Assembly (NCBI GenBank): GCA_020796225.1
Contig: CM036754.1
Span: forward strand, 39,426,279-39,490,278
DNA: 64,000 nucleotides
Source: Arion vulgaris
Taxonomy: Eukaryota; Mollusca; Gastropoda; Stylommatophora; Arionidae
Direction: 5' to 3'
The notes under the pieces are model-generated. The model was not told the origin of the DNA, searched no databases, and saw nothing but the letters and a program-made list of their open reading frames with translations. Made by a program: the position numbers and the translations under genes. The number at the start of each line of letters is the position of its first letter. Within the stretch, counting starts at the first letter, position 1. Below are positions 33,601 through 38,404 of this stretch, one piece after another.

Positions 33601-34576
33601 CATGAGTTCCCCTCTCTAATGCTCAAATATCATATACAGTATGAAATTCACATGAGTTCCCCTCTCTAATGCTCAAATATCATATACAGTATGAAATTCA
33701 CATGAGTTCCCCTCTCTAATGCTCAAATATCATATACAGTATGAAATTCACATGAGTTCCCCTCTCTAATGCTCAAATATCATATACAGTATGAAATTCA
33801 CATGAATTCCCCTCTCTAATTAGTATACTTCACGCATTTCCAGCGCACTATTTTTTAGGGCCAGTAGAAATGTGGTATATTTAGACCATAATTATTGCCA
33901 ACATTTTTGTCTGGCTCCACCAACAAAAATGATCACGAACCGCCACTGAATATCACTATTAATACTCATCATCATCAAGGTGCGTCTCCTTTATAGGACG
34001 TTGCTCTCTTTGCAGCACATCTGAAATTCACTCTGTCTCTTGCTAGTTCACCCACTTCGTCGATGGTCATGTTCATGGTTTCTTTAATATCTTGTAGCCA
34101 TCTTCTTCTTGGTCTGCCTCTGCGTCCTGGGACCCTGCCCTCTAGTATTGTTCTTTCCATGCCATCGTGACGCTTGATGTGAACTTTTAATACTACTGCT
34201 ACTATTTCTACTACTATTATTTTAAAAGCTGTTTGATCGTGATGTATTACTGACCACACAAATATGTGATATGTTTGATTAATCTATTCCAACAGGAATG
34301 CACAAGAAATCAATCGAAGCTTCCAAGAAAATGAGTGAAGAGGACAGTGACTTCTCTGGCTGTGAGACAAGTCCAATCATCAAAGGAAGTGTTAAAGAAG
34401 AAAGAAAATGTGAAAGCATCGCCACATTGAGAGCCAAAGCACAACAACATAGTGAGAAAGTTCTGCAGTCGTTGCACCCAGAGACGGAAGGAAGTTACTG
34501 TGATATCAACAAAAATCGAGATCTGAAACCACCAGAACTTCTTGATTCTTTACATCAGGAACTGAATTTGTGTTAA
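14524..34576 (+). CDS. vsx: Visual-system homeobox transcription factor (Vsx/Chx10/Ceh-10 family), five coding exons
   Basis: Join 14524-15061, 24617-24704, 29778-29901, 32396-32576, 34296-34576: 1212 nt, 403 residues plus TAA. Visible in the protein: a His-rich N-terminus (19-45); octapeptide FAIQEILGL (56-64), a repressor-type eh1-like motif of this family; a basic lead-in; homeodomain 205-264 with [11 protein letters not shown] and Gln50; the CVC domain directly after it (about 265-319, with [13 protein letters not shown] and APWLLGMHKKS); and an OAR motif (348-366, [17 protein letters not shown]). CVC next to a Q50 paired-like homeodomain is diagnostic of Vsx. The family acts in the nucleus and specifies retinal and interneuron fates in bilaterians. 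Introns are 9555, 5073, 2494 and 1719 bp, at phases 1, 2, 0 and 1. Upstream non-coding exons are possible. Confidence 0.96.
15090..15450. repeat. Interspersed repeat with internal duplication (shared with 53.6 kb)
   Basis: 'aatacataatattgtcttgt' occurs at about 15084 and 15171. 'gattagggcagcaa' occurs at about 15156 and 15396. The middle part ('ggcgtagccatggcgcctag', 'tgatttttgcgtcaaagcct') matches 53640-53700. No coding signal. Confidence 0.7.
15580..15866 (-). mobile_element. LINE RT C-terminal fragment
   Basis: The - strand frame reads [41 protein letters not shown]. This is the usual 'K-W-x-G-H ... G-R-P-R-K-R-W' end of a non-LTR RT. It is open over about 80 codons but truncated at both ends. 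Confidence 0.75.
15870..16153 (-). mobile_element. SINE C insertion with 13-bp target-site duplication
   Basis: tccgaaaggagtt occurs at 15870-15882 and again at 16141-16153. The element (15883-16140, 258 bp) lies between them. On the - strand it starts 'gtggttaccggagcccaga', contains 'gtaaagaatagaaccactt' and ends in a GAA run. Perfect duplications mark a retrotransposition into LINE debris in vsx intron 1. Confidence 0.93.
16154..16380. other. Unassigned AT-rich intron 1 sequence
   Basis: No repeat or gene recognised, apart from similarity of 'aacacgttctgatataacca' to 50140-50165 ('cgcgctctgatataac'). This suggests an old interspersed repeat. Confidence 0.4.
16381..16686 (+). mobile_element. 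Possible retrocopy ending in poly(A)
   Basis: A GC-richer block (to about 16640) is followed by 'taatgttagac' and a run of 15 A at 16671-16685. It contrasts with the AT-rich flanks. No open frame or tRNA-like head is clear, and I could not find a target-site duplication. Confidence 0.35.
16730..16925 (-). mobile_element. LINE RT C-terminal fragment
   Basis: The - strand frame gives [20 protein letters not shown] and [14 protein letters not shown]. This matches the final residues of RTE/CR1-like polyproteins (W-x-x-x-x-x-x-A-x-D-R-x-x-W-R). Truncated. Confidence 0.65.
16928..17040 (-). mobile_element. SINE A head fragment
   Basis: On the - strand: 'gtgtctctgcgactaagtag', 'ttaatcccttgcc' and B-box 'gtaggttcgaatttgg'. 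Only the tRNA-like head and a little body remain. Confidence 0.75.
17041..17345 (-). mobile_element. LINE L-B 3' fragment
   Basis: The - strand frame: [38 protein letters not shown], then [14 protein letters not shown]. It ends at a 'gatgatgag'-type tail. Its upstream edge merges into the 17.35 kb minisatellite. Confidence 0.85.
17335..17625. repeat. Minisatellite seeded in LINE L-B, about 7 units of about 40 bp
   Basis: Units contain 'atagatctatttgtt' and 'tctgatgaaacactacatag'. The first unit, 'tggatatatctatttgttct' + 'cttctct', is LINE L-B sequence (reverse complement of 11180-11210, the W-T-E-K-R-T-N region) contiguous with the L-B fragment at 17041-17345. Confidence 0.88.
17626..17924. 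other. Unassigned sequence
   Basis: Starts with (AAT)n at 17628-17645. Remaining sequence is not recognised. It may be an unrecognisable continuation of the RNase H LINE that follows. Confidence 0.4.
17925..18335 (-). mobile_element. LINE RNase H domain fragment
   Basis: The - strand frame runs [20 protein letters not shown], then [14 protein letters not shown], then [20 protein letters not shown]. These are the second, third and fourth acidic/His blocks of a non-LTR retrotransposon RNase H (E..., SD-like 'S-x-S-I', 'W-x-P-x-H-x-G-x-x-x-N-x-x-A-D' here decayed to W-I-Y-C-P-C-H-A-G). The first catalytic D is not seen. Confidence 0.8.
18293..18780. repeat. 55-bp minisatellite seeded in LINE RNase H region, about 9 copies
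   Basis: Unit contains 'tttcactctgcaacaactct' and 'acaatgcgcgctagccaaga'. The first unit is contiguous with the RNase H fragment at 17925-18335, and its - strand reads [16 protein letters not shown]. Several units carry irregular small deletions (18420-18600). Confidence 0.9.
18900..19420 (-). mobile_element. LINE L-A 3' fragment with internal 54-bp repeat
   Basis: The - strand frame: [20 protein letters not shown], repeated [17 protein letters not shown] blocks, then [20 protein letters not shown]. The layout is the L-A RT C-terminus. The 18-residue block is tandemly repeated at 19041-19245. Confidence 0.88.
19041..19245. repeat. 54-bp tandem repeat inside LINE L-A, about 3.5 copies
   Basis: Unit contains 'ctttgtatccattgtatcgg' and 'tttgaggtgcactgtctgtt'. 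An extra truncated unit lies at the left edge. 54 bp keeps the LINE frame open on the - strand. Confidence 0.93.
19421..19715. other. Unassigned, probably decayed LINE L-A upstream part
   Basis: Sequence such as 'tgactagttttcctctatca' continues the L-A family (compare 46310 and 56860). Beyond about 19450 nothing is recognised, apart from a duplicated 'gttaactatacaattgatcc' at 19645 and 19691. Confidence 0.45.
19720..19816. repeat. 15-bp tandem repeat, about 6 copies
   Basis: Unit ttacttaggagattg, with one 'ttacgtagg' variant. Short and homogeneous. Confidence 0.93.
19960..20155 (-). mobile_element. SINE D (tRNA-like head)
   Basis: The - strand has 'gtctggtcgaatgaataaga' and 'gagaccggggctcgatccct', a plausible A-box/B-box pair at tRNA spacing. 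This is followed by 'aatttttttctgtcagaaca'. Only one copy in the window, so family status is inferred from the head alone. Confidence 0.6.
20160..22186. mobile_element. piggyBac-like non-autonomous DNA transposon enclosing a satellite
   Basis: TTAA at 20160-20163 is followed by ccctttcac at 20164. At the other end, gtgaaaggg ends at 22182 and is followed by TTAA at 22183-22186. The termini are inverted (ccctttcac matches over 9 bp). TTAA target duplication plus a CCY... terminus is the piggyBac superfamily signature. The interior is almost entirely the 44/41-bp array. The left terminus is itself partly duplicated (20205-20240, 'ttaaccgttcatccatctga'). No transposase is present. Confidence 0.72.
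20238..22172. repeat. 44/41-bp satellite, about 45 copies, two variant blocks
   Basis: The left block has 44-bp units ('aggagtaatactaatttagt' + 'acacattaaaatgtgtgtgc'). The right block, mainly from 21240, has 41-bp units ('taattatacattggtaatga'). Mixed units occur at both block edges. It fills the piggyBac-like element described above. Confidence 0.96.
22235..22372. repeat. GA-rich simple repeat
   Basis: Imperfect (GA)n with 'atagaacgagagagag' units. The R/E-rich frame across it is an artefact. Confidence 0.9.
22420..23340 (+). mobile_element. LINE L-D 3' part with C-terminal zinc finger
   Basis: Reads [20 protein letters not shown], a break, then [40 protein letters not shown], and near the end [20 protein letters not shown] with RTH (C-x2-C-x12-H-x3-H). 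This is the RT C-terminal layout with a terminal C2H2-type finger. A frameshift and stops make it non-functional. It is interrupted by the SINE E insertion at 22551-22799. Confidence 0.85.
22542..22808 (-). mobile_element. SINE E insertion with 9-bp target-site duplication
   Basis: cgcagacta occurs at 22542-22550 and 22800-22808. The 249-bp insert has, on the - strand, 'atgtggcttaggggatagtg' (A-box-like), 'gttctgagttcgattctg' (B box), a non-tRNA body and an aactt-repeat tail. It splits the L-D codons for L-R-R-L-L-K-L, so the target is certain. Confidence 0.9.
23341..24070 (+). mobile_element. LINE L-E RNase H-side 3' fragment
   Basis: Pieces read [10 protein letters not shown] and [16 protein letters not shown]. 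Later 'gggggaccggtgaagacccc' and 'cataccggagtagtcgcatc' match the 48.18-48.42 kb copy, which is shorter in the middle. The 23710-23950 section has no counterpart there and may be a further insertion. Confidence 0.65.
24075..24580. repeat. 32-bp AT-rich minisatellite, about 16 copies, ends 36 bp before vsx exon 2
   Basis: Unit contains 'tttcacaatatatttcaa' and 'atatttgatcat', with variants tttgaacat/tttgatcat and caatc/caacc/cgat. It follows the L-E end without a gap and stops at 24580. The exon 2 acceptor AG is at 24615-24616. Confidence 0.95.
24617..24704 (+). CDS. vsx: vsx coding exon 2 (88 bp; residues 180-209 with split codons)
   Basis: Acceptor is ataatccacag|ctcc, donor is acatag|gtaaat. 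It begins with two bases that complete the G left by exon 1 (GCT, Ala180). It ends with two bases completed by the G opening exon 3 (AGG, Arg209). It encodes a linker and the basic run KKSKKRRRH, whose last residues are homeodomain positions 1-4. Both phases fit exactly, which is strong support although no other evidence covers so small an exon. Confidence 0.93.
24745..25065 (-). mobile_element. LINE L-B-like 3' fragment
   Basis: The - strand pieces: [54 protein letters not shown]. This is the L-B layout with diverged sequence. It starts 40 bp into vsx intron 2. Confidence 0.75.
25070..25785. repeat. 24-bp minisatellite, about 30 copies
   Basis: Unit 'agtattctagtccacgat' + 'taacta' or 'tgactt'. 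Two alternating substitutions (a/g in t-a/g-act, a/t in act-a/t-ag). A cluster of short deletions lies at 25470-25580. Confidence 0.96.
25824..26212. repeat. 28-bp minisatellite, about 14 copies, with a palindromic core
   Basis: Unit 'gattttgagggtctattacc' + 'ctgctaga'. Each unit holds gggt...accc, a short inverted repeat able to form a 4-5 bp stem. Some units have lost one T ('gatttgagg'). Confidence 0.95.
26213..26405 (+). mobile_element. SINE A copy, diverged
   Basis: B-box-like 'catgggttcgtata', then 'taacgagtgcattttcctca', 'agctacgaagttcgtgcttt', 'ggcggcgtgtcaatgaaata'. The order is that of SINE A, and the 3' end is rearranged. Confidence 0.7.
26430..26825. repeat. (TC)n-rich microsatellite
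   Basis: Imperfect CT dinucleotide tract with 'tctatttctctctc' blocks. Leu/Ser-rich frames are artefacts. Confidence 0.95.
26826..27184. other. Unassigned sequence between CT and CA tracts
   Basis: No gene or repeat recognised in intron 2 here. Confidence 0.4.
27185..27765. repeat. (CA)n microsatellite, about 580 bp, interrupted
   Basis: (CA)n interrupted by 'ctgcaca' at near-regular intervals. The long T-H-T-H and C-V-C-V frames are artefacts. Confidence 0.97.
27795..27875. repeat. 24-bp tandem repeat, about 3 copies
   Basis: Unit 'aaaatggaaacataacaatg' + 'ctat', immediately followed by the pyrimidine-rich block. Confidence 0.88.
27905..29085. repeat. TTC/ATC pyrimidine-rich block with 30-bp minisatellite
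   Basis: About 1.2 kb, nearly all TTC and ATC triplets on the + strand. Inside it, 28480-28890 holds units of about 30 bp ('ttcttctccttcaacatcat' + 'aaacatg'), about 12 copies. This is a strong strand asymmetry within vsx intron 2, and purine-rich on the - strand. Confidence 0.93.
29168..29440. repeat. 26-bp minisatellite, about 10 copies, acceptor-like core
   Basis: Unit 'attaatatattttacagtaa' + 'actgaa', nearly perfect. Every unit carries tattttacag, a plausible 3' splice site in vsx sense. Degenerate units resume at 29694-29745 beyond the SINE A insertion, so one array has been split. Confidence 0.95.
29430..29687 (+). mobile_element. Full-length SINE A with 11-bp target-site duplication
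   Basis: aatatattttt occurs at 29430-29440 and 29677-29687. The 236-bp element (29441-29676) has the head 'tgtctctgtggctaagtggt', B box 'gtaggttcgaattagg', 'gttcacgagtgcattt' and the 3' end 'cccggtgcaatgaagtc'. It landed inside the 26-bp array. Confidence 0.95.
29778..29901 (+). CDS. vsx: vsx coding exon 3 (homeodomain residues 5-46)
   Basis: Acceptor is tttttctattgcag|gaca, donor is atacag|gtaaga. It encodes [35 protein letters not shown] and PEDRIQ: helices 1 and 2 and the turn of a paired-like homeodomain. It ends in phase 0 after homeodomain position 46, the intron position commonly seen in paired-class genes. Confidence 0.97.
29902..30365. other. Unassigned 5' part of vsx intron 3
   Basis: No repeat family or conserved frame recognised. 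AT-rich. Confidence 0.5.
30385..30680. repeat. 21-bp pyrimidine-rich minisatellite, about 14 copies
   Basis: Unit 'ctactgtttcttccctattc' plus one base, with units shortened by 1-3 bases in the right half. The C/T-rich sequence continues, non-repetitive, to about 30960. Confidence 0.93.
30681..31239. other. Unassigned sequence with C/T-rich left half
   Basis: 30681-30960 is C/T-rich without a fixed unit. 30961-31239 is ordinary sequence with nothing recognised. The 270-codon + frame across 30318-31130 is kept open by pyrimidine bias. Confidence 0.45.
31262..31930 (-). mobile_element. SINE A copy with its body expanded into a minisatellite
   Basis: On the - strand: head/B box 'ggttcgaatccggactacgt' at about 31925, then body, then the array, then the true SINE 3' end 'cccggtgcaatgaactc' at 31275-31291. 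The expanded segment corresponds to the SINE part that reads 'ggagagggaccgag' in other copies. Confidence 0.85.
31318..31803. repeat. 36-bp minisatellite, about 13 copies, from SINE A body
   Basis: Unit 'ctctctctccacagaaatag' + 'tgtg' + 'ttacctgctggt'. Two sub-blocks: 'ctggtctc/tgttac' on the left and 'ctgatctc/tgctac' on the right. On the + (vsx sense) strand each unit has a long pyrimidine run ending in ccacag|a. Confidence 0.95.
31925..32135 (-). mobile_element. Second SINE A copy, 5' part
   Basis: On the - strand: 'ctctgtggtgaattagacaa', 'gcccttt', 'gagctcgaactcgaactgcg', 'ttcacttgtcaatttttccg', 'gttggagctacgaagttctg'. It lies head-to-body with the expanded copy, so a partial duplication of the SINE is possible. 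Confidence 0.65.
32236..32308. repeat. 23-bp tandem repeat, 3 copies, 88 bp before exon 4
   Basis: Unit 'acagtccagggcttggatag' + 'ctg', with one g/a difference. Confidence 0.92.
32396..32576 (+). CDS. vsx: vsx coding exon 4 (homeodomain 47-60 and most of CVC domain)
   Basis: Acceptor is cttatttgtctgcag|gtctgg, donor is tgctag|gtaact. It encodes [20 protein letters not shown] (recognition helix; Gln50, Asn51, Arg53), then [20 protein letters not shown] and the following CVC residues to A-P-W-L-L. It ends with one base (G) that joins exon 5 to give Gly311. This CVC block is the strongest single proof of Vsx identity. Confidence 0.98.
32577..32810. other. Unassigned start of vsx intron 4
   Basis: No repeat recognised. 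Confidence 0.4.
32812..33092 (-). mobile_element. SINE B 5' part
   Basis: On the - strand: 'ctctgtggcgcagaggctag', 'ggtactcagtacggtccctg', 'gtaggtgagatcaagttcct', 'aattcattagaaagatt'. It is 3' truncated. Intronic in vsx. Confidence 0.8.
33293..33395. repeat. (TAC)n-like triplet tract
   Basis: Imperfect 'actactatt/actgctaca' triplets, directly left of the hAT-like element. Confidence 0.8.
33415..33956. mobile_element. hAT-like MITE with 8-bp target-site duplication
   Basis: aatatcac occurs at 33415-33422 and 33949-33956. Between them, 33423 begins cagtggtggctcgtcatta. The inverse of the right end (33930-33948) reads cagtggcggttcgtgatca, 15 of 19 matching. Length is 526 bp with no transposase. 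An 8-bp duplication with CAGNGG termini is the hAT superfamily pattern. Intronic in vsx. Confidence 0.88.
33571..33820. repeat. 50-bp repeat, exactly 5 copies, inside the hAT-like MITE
   Basis: Unit 'gctcaaatatcatatacagt' + 'atgaaattcacatgagttcc' + 'cctctctaat'. Only the last unit differs, by one base (gaattcc). Confidence 0.97.
33962..34200 (-). mobile_element. LINE L-B-type 3' fragment
   Basis: The - strand frame: [55 protein letters not shown]. The (GAT)n tail is at 33966-33976. It sits immediately beside the MITE and 95 bp before exon 5. Confidence 0.85.
34296..34576 (+). CDS. vsx: vsx coding exon 5 (end of CVC, OAR motif, stop)
   Basis: Acceptor is tctattccaacag|gaatgc. The first two bases complete Gly311. 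It encodes [10 protein letters not shown] (end of CVC), an acidic stretch, [20 protein letters not shown] (OAR motif, typical of paired-like factors) and a tail ending H-Q-E-L-N-L-C before TAA at 34574-34576. Confidence 0.96.
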
Positions 34577-34790
34577 TATAACGCGCATGCGCATTGAAAA
34601 TAGTCTGACGTATGTCCGCTCTACCATTTTTTAAACGGTTAGAAGGCTGGCGTTAGATTTTAGAGGTGTCTGGTCATGCATGACCTTGTATTTTTTACAG
34701 TATCCTGTCCTCAGTGATGTTCTTGTGGTCAATAAAAGTCTGAACAACACTGTCCATGCGTGTGCAATAAAGACGTGTATTACAAGTTTC
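34577..34790 (+). promoter_or_regulatory. vsx: vsx 3' UTR with poly(A) signals
   Basis: AATAAA at 34731-34736 and again at 34766-34771. A G/T-rich stretch ('ttgtggtc', 'tgcgtgtg') lies around them. Cleavage shortly after 34750-34790 is the simplest reading. Later AATAAA motifs (near 34900 and 34980) lie in a duplicated segment. Confidence 0.6.
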
Positions 34791-34849
34791 CTTCTGTCGG
34801 GATTTAGCCTTTTAGTCTATCCATTAGCGTTCCCAAGCATATCCGCGAG

Positions 34850-35002
34850 GACTGTTACTTTACGTCACGTTATATTATATTTATATACTCCAAACAAAAT
34901 AAAGAGATAATTCAAGGTGACCGTTACTTTGGACTGTTACTTTACGTCACGTTATATTATATTTATATACTCCAAACAAAATAAAGAGATAATTCAAGGT
35001 GA
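34850..35002. repeat. 71-bp direct repeat with 11-bp spacer
   Basis: 34850-34920 and 34932-35002 are identical ('gactgttactttacgtcacg' ... 'ataattcaaggtga'), each containing an AATAAA. Confidence 0.95.
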
Positions 35003-35104
35003 AACTATCACTTAGAGCCGTTTTTTTATGCATGTACAATTGAAAGACTGCTATAATACATAGAAACAACTTGAACATAGTTGGAAAAGTATACGTCTCG
35101 GAGG

Positions 35105-35345
35105 GTGGGATAACTCTGTGTCTTAGTGGTTACGCCGTTGCCTTGTGTTCCGAAAATCGTGGGTTCGAATCCGAACCGCGCCGTTCTGTTAACGAGTTCA
35201 TTTGTTTCTAGAGACCCCTAGAATTGTTGCTGGAATTACGGAGTTCGTTCTTTGTGCAATACCCTCGGCAGCTGGAGTACTATTTCTGGGGAGAGGGGCC
35301 GAGTCATATAGAGTAAAACCCGGTGCAGTGATGTTAATCCTTCAA
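35105..35345 (+). mobile_element. SINE A copy
   Basis: Head 'tctgtgtcttagtggttacg', B box 'gtgggttcgaatccgaac', body 'attacggagttcgttctttg', 3' end 'cccggtgcagtgatgttaat'. No clear target duplication. Confidence 0.88.
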
Positions 35346-35454
35346 CTTTGTAAACTTTAGAAAAGTCGTATATGAACGTCAATATCATGATTCTGGGAGA
35401 CGTTTTATGGAGATTCTAACATCTGTAGGTGAGCCACGTTCTTGGAAAATATTT

Positions 35455-35942
35455 AAACTTGCGTCTAAAATATTCCAGATGTCGTCTAAAATATTCCAGA
35501 TGTCGTCTAAAATATTCCAGATGTCGTCTAAAATATTCCAGATGTCGTCTAAAATATTCCAGATGTCGTCTAAAATATTCCAGATGTCGTCTAAAATATT
35601 CCAGATGTCGTCTACAATATTCCAGAAGTCGTCTACAATATTCCAGATGTCGTCTAAAATATTCAAGATGTCGTCTAAAATATTCAAGATGTCGTCTAAA
35701 ATATTCAAGATGTCGTCTAAAATATTCCAGATGTCGTCTAAAATATTCCAGATGTCGTCTAAAATATTCCAGATGTCGTCTAAAATATTCCAGATGTCGT
35801 CTAAAATATTCCAGATGTCGTCTAAAATATTCCAGATGTCGTCTACACTATTCAAGATGTCGTCTAAAATATTCAAGATGTCGTCTAAAATATTCCAGAT
35901 GTCGTCTAAAATATTCCAAATGTCGTCTACAATATTCTGGAA
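35455..35942. repeat. 21-bp minisatellite, about 23 copies
   Basis: Unit gtcgtctaaaatattccag + at. Variants 'ctacaata', 'ttcaag'. Open in several frames because the unit is 21 bp. Confidence 0.97.
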
Positions 35943-36318
35943 TGTCTGTGATGGTTACGACATTTAATGATGAATCTATACATTGATTGAACAAATTTAA
36001 AAGCATGTGTTGTACTTGTACGACTGAGCAAATGAAGATAGCGTAATGAGTACTTTTAATTAGTGTACCACAGGAACCGTCAGTTTTTATACCTTCGAGA
36101 TCTTCTATAGATACTGAGCATGTAAAAGTCTCTCCGTGGTACTATGACCTTGGTTGGGTAATCGATAACCGTCAGTGATCGATTATCAATTATTTCTGTT
36201 CTGTTTTTGTTATGAGATTCCCCACCTACTTGTTATCAACCAGCTTTAATATCAATGTTATAATATGAATGTTATGTTATGAATGTTATAATATACATGT
36301 TATTACTGTTACTATTAT
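35943..36318. other. Unassigned sequence
   Basis: No gene recognised. Short inverted pair gtaccac/gtggtac at about 36065 and 36138, and a 'ttatgaatgttataatat' duplication at 36258-36300. Confidence 0.45.
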
Positions 36319-37065
36319 AAATGGAATTGAATCAAAGGTCCCAGCAACTAGGGCTGAACATTCATAAGGGAAAGACAAAGATATTGAGAATTAACCAGGC
36401 AAACGACAACTCGATCTCCCTGAGTGAAATCCCTCTTCAAGAGGTAGAATCATACACATATTTGGGCAGCAACGTAGACAAAGATGGTGGGACAGATAGA
36501 GATGTTAAAATAAGAATACAGAAGGCAAGAGGAGCTTTCATTGCACTGGAAAACATATGGAAGTCCAAAGAAATCAAATCTAGAACAAAAATTTGGATAT
36601 TTAACTCTAATGTTAAAGCAGTTCTACTGTATGGGTCAGAAACATGGAGAACAACTAAAACAATAGCGCATAAATTGCAAACATTCATCAACTGGTGTCT
36701 GCGCAGAATAGAGGGAATAAGATGGTATGATAGGGTCACAAATGAGGAACTTATGGAGAGAACAAGACAGATTCCAGTGAACGAACAGGTTAAAAAAGAC
36801 GCTGGCGCTGGATAGGACACACTTTGCGAAAACCGGAGGGGAATATAACAAGAAGGGTCCTTGCCTGAACCCGCAGGAACAGCGAAAGAAGGGGAGGCCG
36901 AGAAATACATGGAGACGAGATGTGGAGGCGGAGATCAACAATATAAAGAAGAGCTGGAGGGAGCTGCAGGAGATAGCTAGAGATAGGAAGACTTGGCATG
37001 AGTTGGTTGAGGGCCTATGCCCCAACCCGGGGTAAAAAGGCAAAGAGAGAGAGAGAGAGATTATA
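36319..37065 (+). mobile_element. LINE L-C 3' part (RT thumb to stop), one frameshift
   Basis: Longest LINE frame in the window. It opens with LGLNIHKGKTKILRINQAND, then VESYTYLGSNVDKDGGTDRD, KAVLLYGSETWRTTKTIAHK, FINWCLRRIEGIRWYDRV, RTRQIPVNEQVKKDA. A -1/+1 shift near 36800 follows, then WIGHTLRKPEGNITRRVL, KGRPRNTWRRDVEAEINN and LVEGLCPNPG. Only the region after the RT active site is present. It ends in a GA repeat. It lacks the endonuclease and the Y/F-x-D-D box, so it is a 5'-truncated dead copy. Confidence 0.9.
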
Positions 37066-37425
37066 AATGGAGAAAGAATTATATACAAATGTATTTAGAG
37101 TGAGAAACGTCTGGTTGAATGGATTAGATAGAGCGTGGCTCCCATGCAGGAGACCCGTGTTCAACTCACAGTAAGACCAAGAATTTTTTCTGTTGTGAGC
37201 ATAAATGAAAAATTCTAACCTGAACAGCTTTACGGCGACTGCACTAGCCATGCGGTTATTAAATTTCTCAGGCTCTCGTCCTACCTGTCCTAGACCGCCC
37301 TAAAAAGTGGTACTACAGACAGTAGCGACAGTCACTACATTCAGGGGGCGATCAAATAGACAGTTAGTAAAACTAAAAATTAACTCGGTACATCACGTCA
37401 AAAAGACGATTTCGACGTGGACATG
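37066..37425. other. Unassigned sequence
   Basis: No repeat or gene recognised. Confidence 0.4.
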
Positions 37426-37690
37426 TCAATTAGTTTGACATAAACAAAATTAGTTTGACATAAACAAAATTAGTTTGACATAAACAAAATTAGTTTGACA
37501 TAAACAAAATTAGTTTGACATAAACAAAATTAGTTTAACATAAACAAAATTAGTTTGACATAAACAAAATTAGTTTGACATAAACAAAATTAGTTTGACA
37601 TAAACAAAATTAGTTTGATATAAACAAAATTAGTTTGACATAAACAAAATTAGTTTGATATAAACAAAATTAGTTTGACATAAACAATGA
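37423..37690. repeat. 20-bp minisatellite, about 13 copies
   Basis: Unit taaacaaaattagtttgaca, almost perfect (three single-base variants). Confidence 0.97.
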
Positions 37691-37711
37691 CAAAATGAAA
37701 TATTTAATATT

Positions 37712-37805
37712 ATGCCCGTATGTTGAAGGGGCTCACAAGGGGATCAAAGAATAGTACCACTGCGACCTACAAGGCATGTCATAAGAGACGATTGAAGTCA
37801 TTTGA
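37712..37805 (+). mobile_element. SINE C head fragment
   Basis: 'gaaggggctcacaaggggat', 'caaagaatagtaccactgcg', 'acctacaaggcatgtcataa'. Truncated at the 3' side and followed directly by a LINE fragment. Confidence 0.7.
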
Positions 37806-37814
37806 CGATTTGAG

Positions 37815-38095
37815 ACGATTTACTCACCAAACTCTTACATAGACAAGAAATAAGTCAAACAGCTCTCTGTCAGCGTCATCAGACGGAATCGACACCGGAG
37901 CATGTCTTGCATGCAGACTGTATTCTCCAGGGTGAGCTGAGAAGCAACATGGGGCCACACCCAATCTACCTGACAGACCTTAAGCTGACCACACAATACG
38001 TGGTCCACAGTGGATTAGGCGCATGTCCAGAGATCCACCAAGACTTTAAACTTCATAAAATTGCCAGAGAACATATTCAAGAACTGTTCTGAACG
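37815..38095 (+). mobile_element. LINE L-E terminal fragment
   Basis: Frames around 'gacaagaaataagtcaaaca' read RQEISQTALCQRHQTESTPE and CILQGELRSNMGPHPIYLTD. They match the 56.9-57.25 kb copy, which preserves the preceding HLRTGHCRLNIHLHRLG. This is the C-x-C...H...C zinc-knuckle-like end of an RNase H-bearing non-LTR element. Confidence 0.75.
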
Positions 38096-38099
38096 ATCT

Positions 38100-38400
38100 C
38101 ATTACATAGAAAGGAAAAAACAAATTTTCTCCTGAGTGCATTAGAGATATTATATTACAGGGATATGAACTCAGATTCGGAACAAACATAAACGAACCAG
38201 GTGTTTATTTTCTTTACTAGAATAAACTAAAGACTTTTCATAGCGAGAACATCACGTTCAAACAAATAACGACTATTTTGGTTATATGATGGCGTGTTGG
38301 TAAAACAAACTAAGAAAATTAAGAAACAAATAACACTAGCGAAGAATGCAAGTTAGAAATATAACTTATTTGTTTGATATTTATGTTATTGAAATATGAT
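38100..38400. other. Unassigned sequence
   Basis: AT-rich, nothing recognised. Confidence 0.4.
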
Positions 38401-38404
38401 ACTA

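Noticed and set aside
35407..35986. Three long frames over the 21-bp array at 35.4 kb
   Set aside because: Same explanation: 21-bp unit without stops.
36321..36815. 164-codon RT-like frame as a host gene
   Set aside because: It is the C-terminal part of a 5'-truncated, frameshifted non-LTR element related to the 13.6 and 54.8 kb copies.
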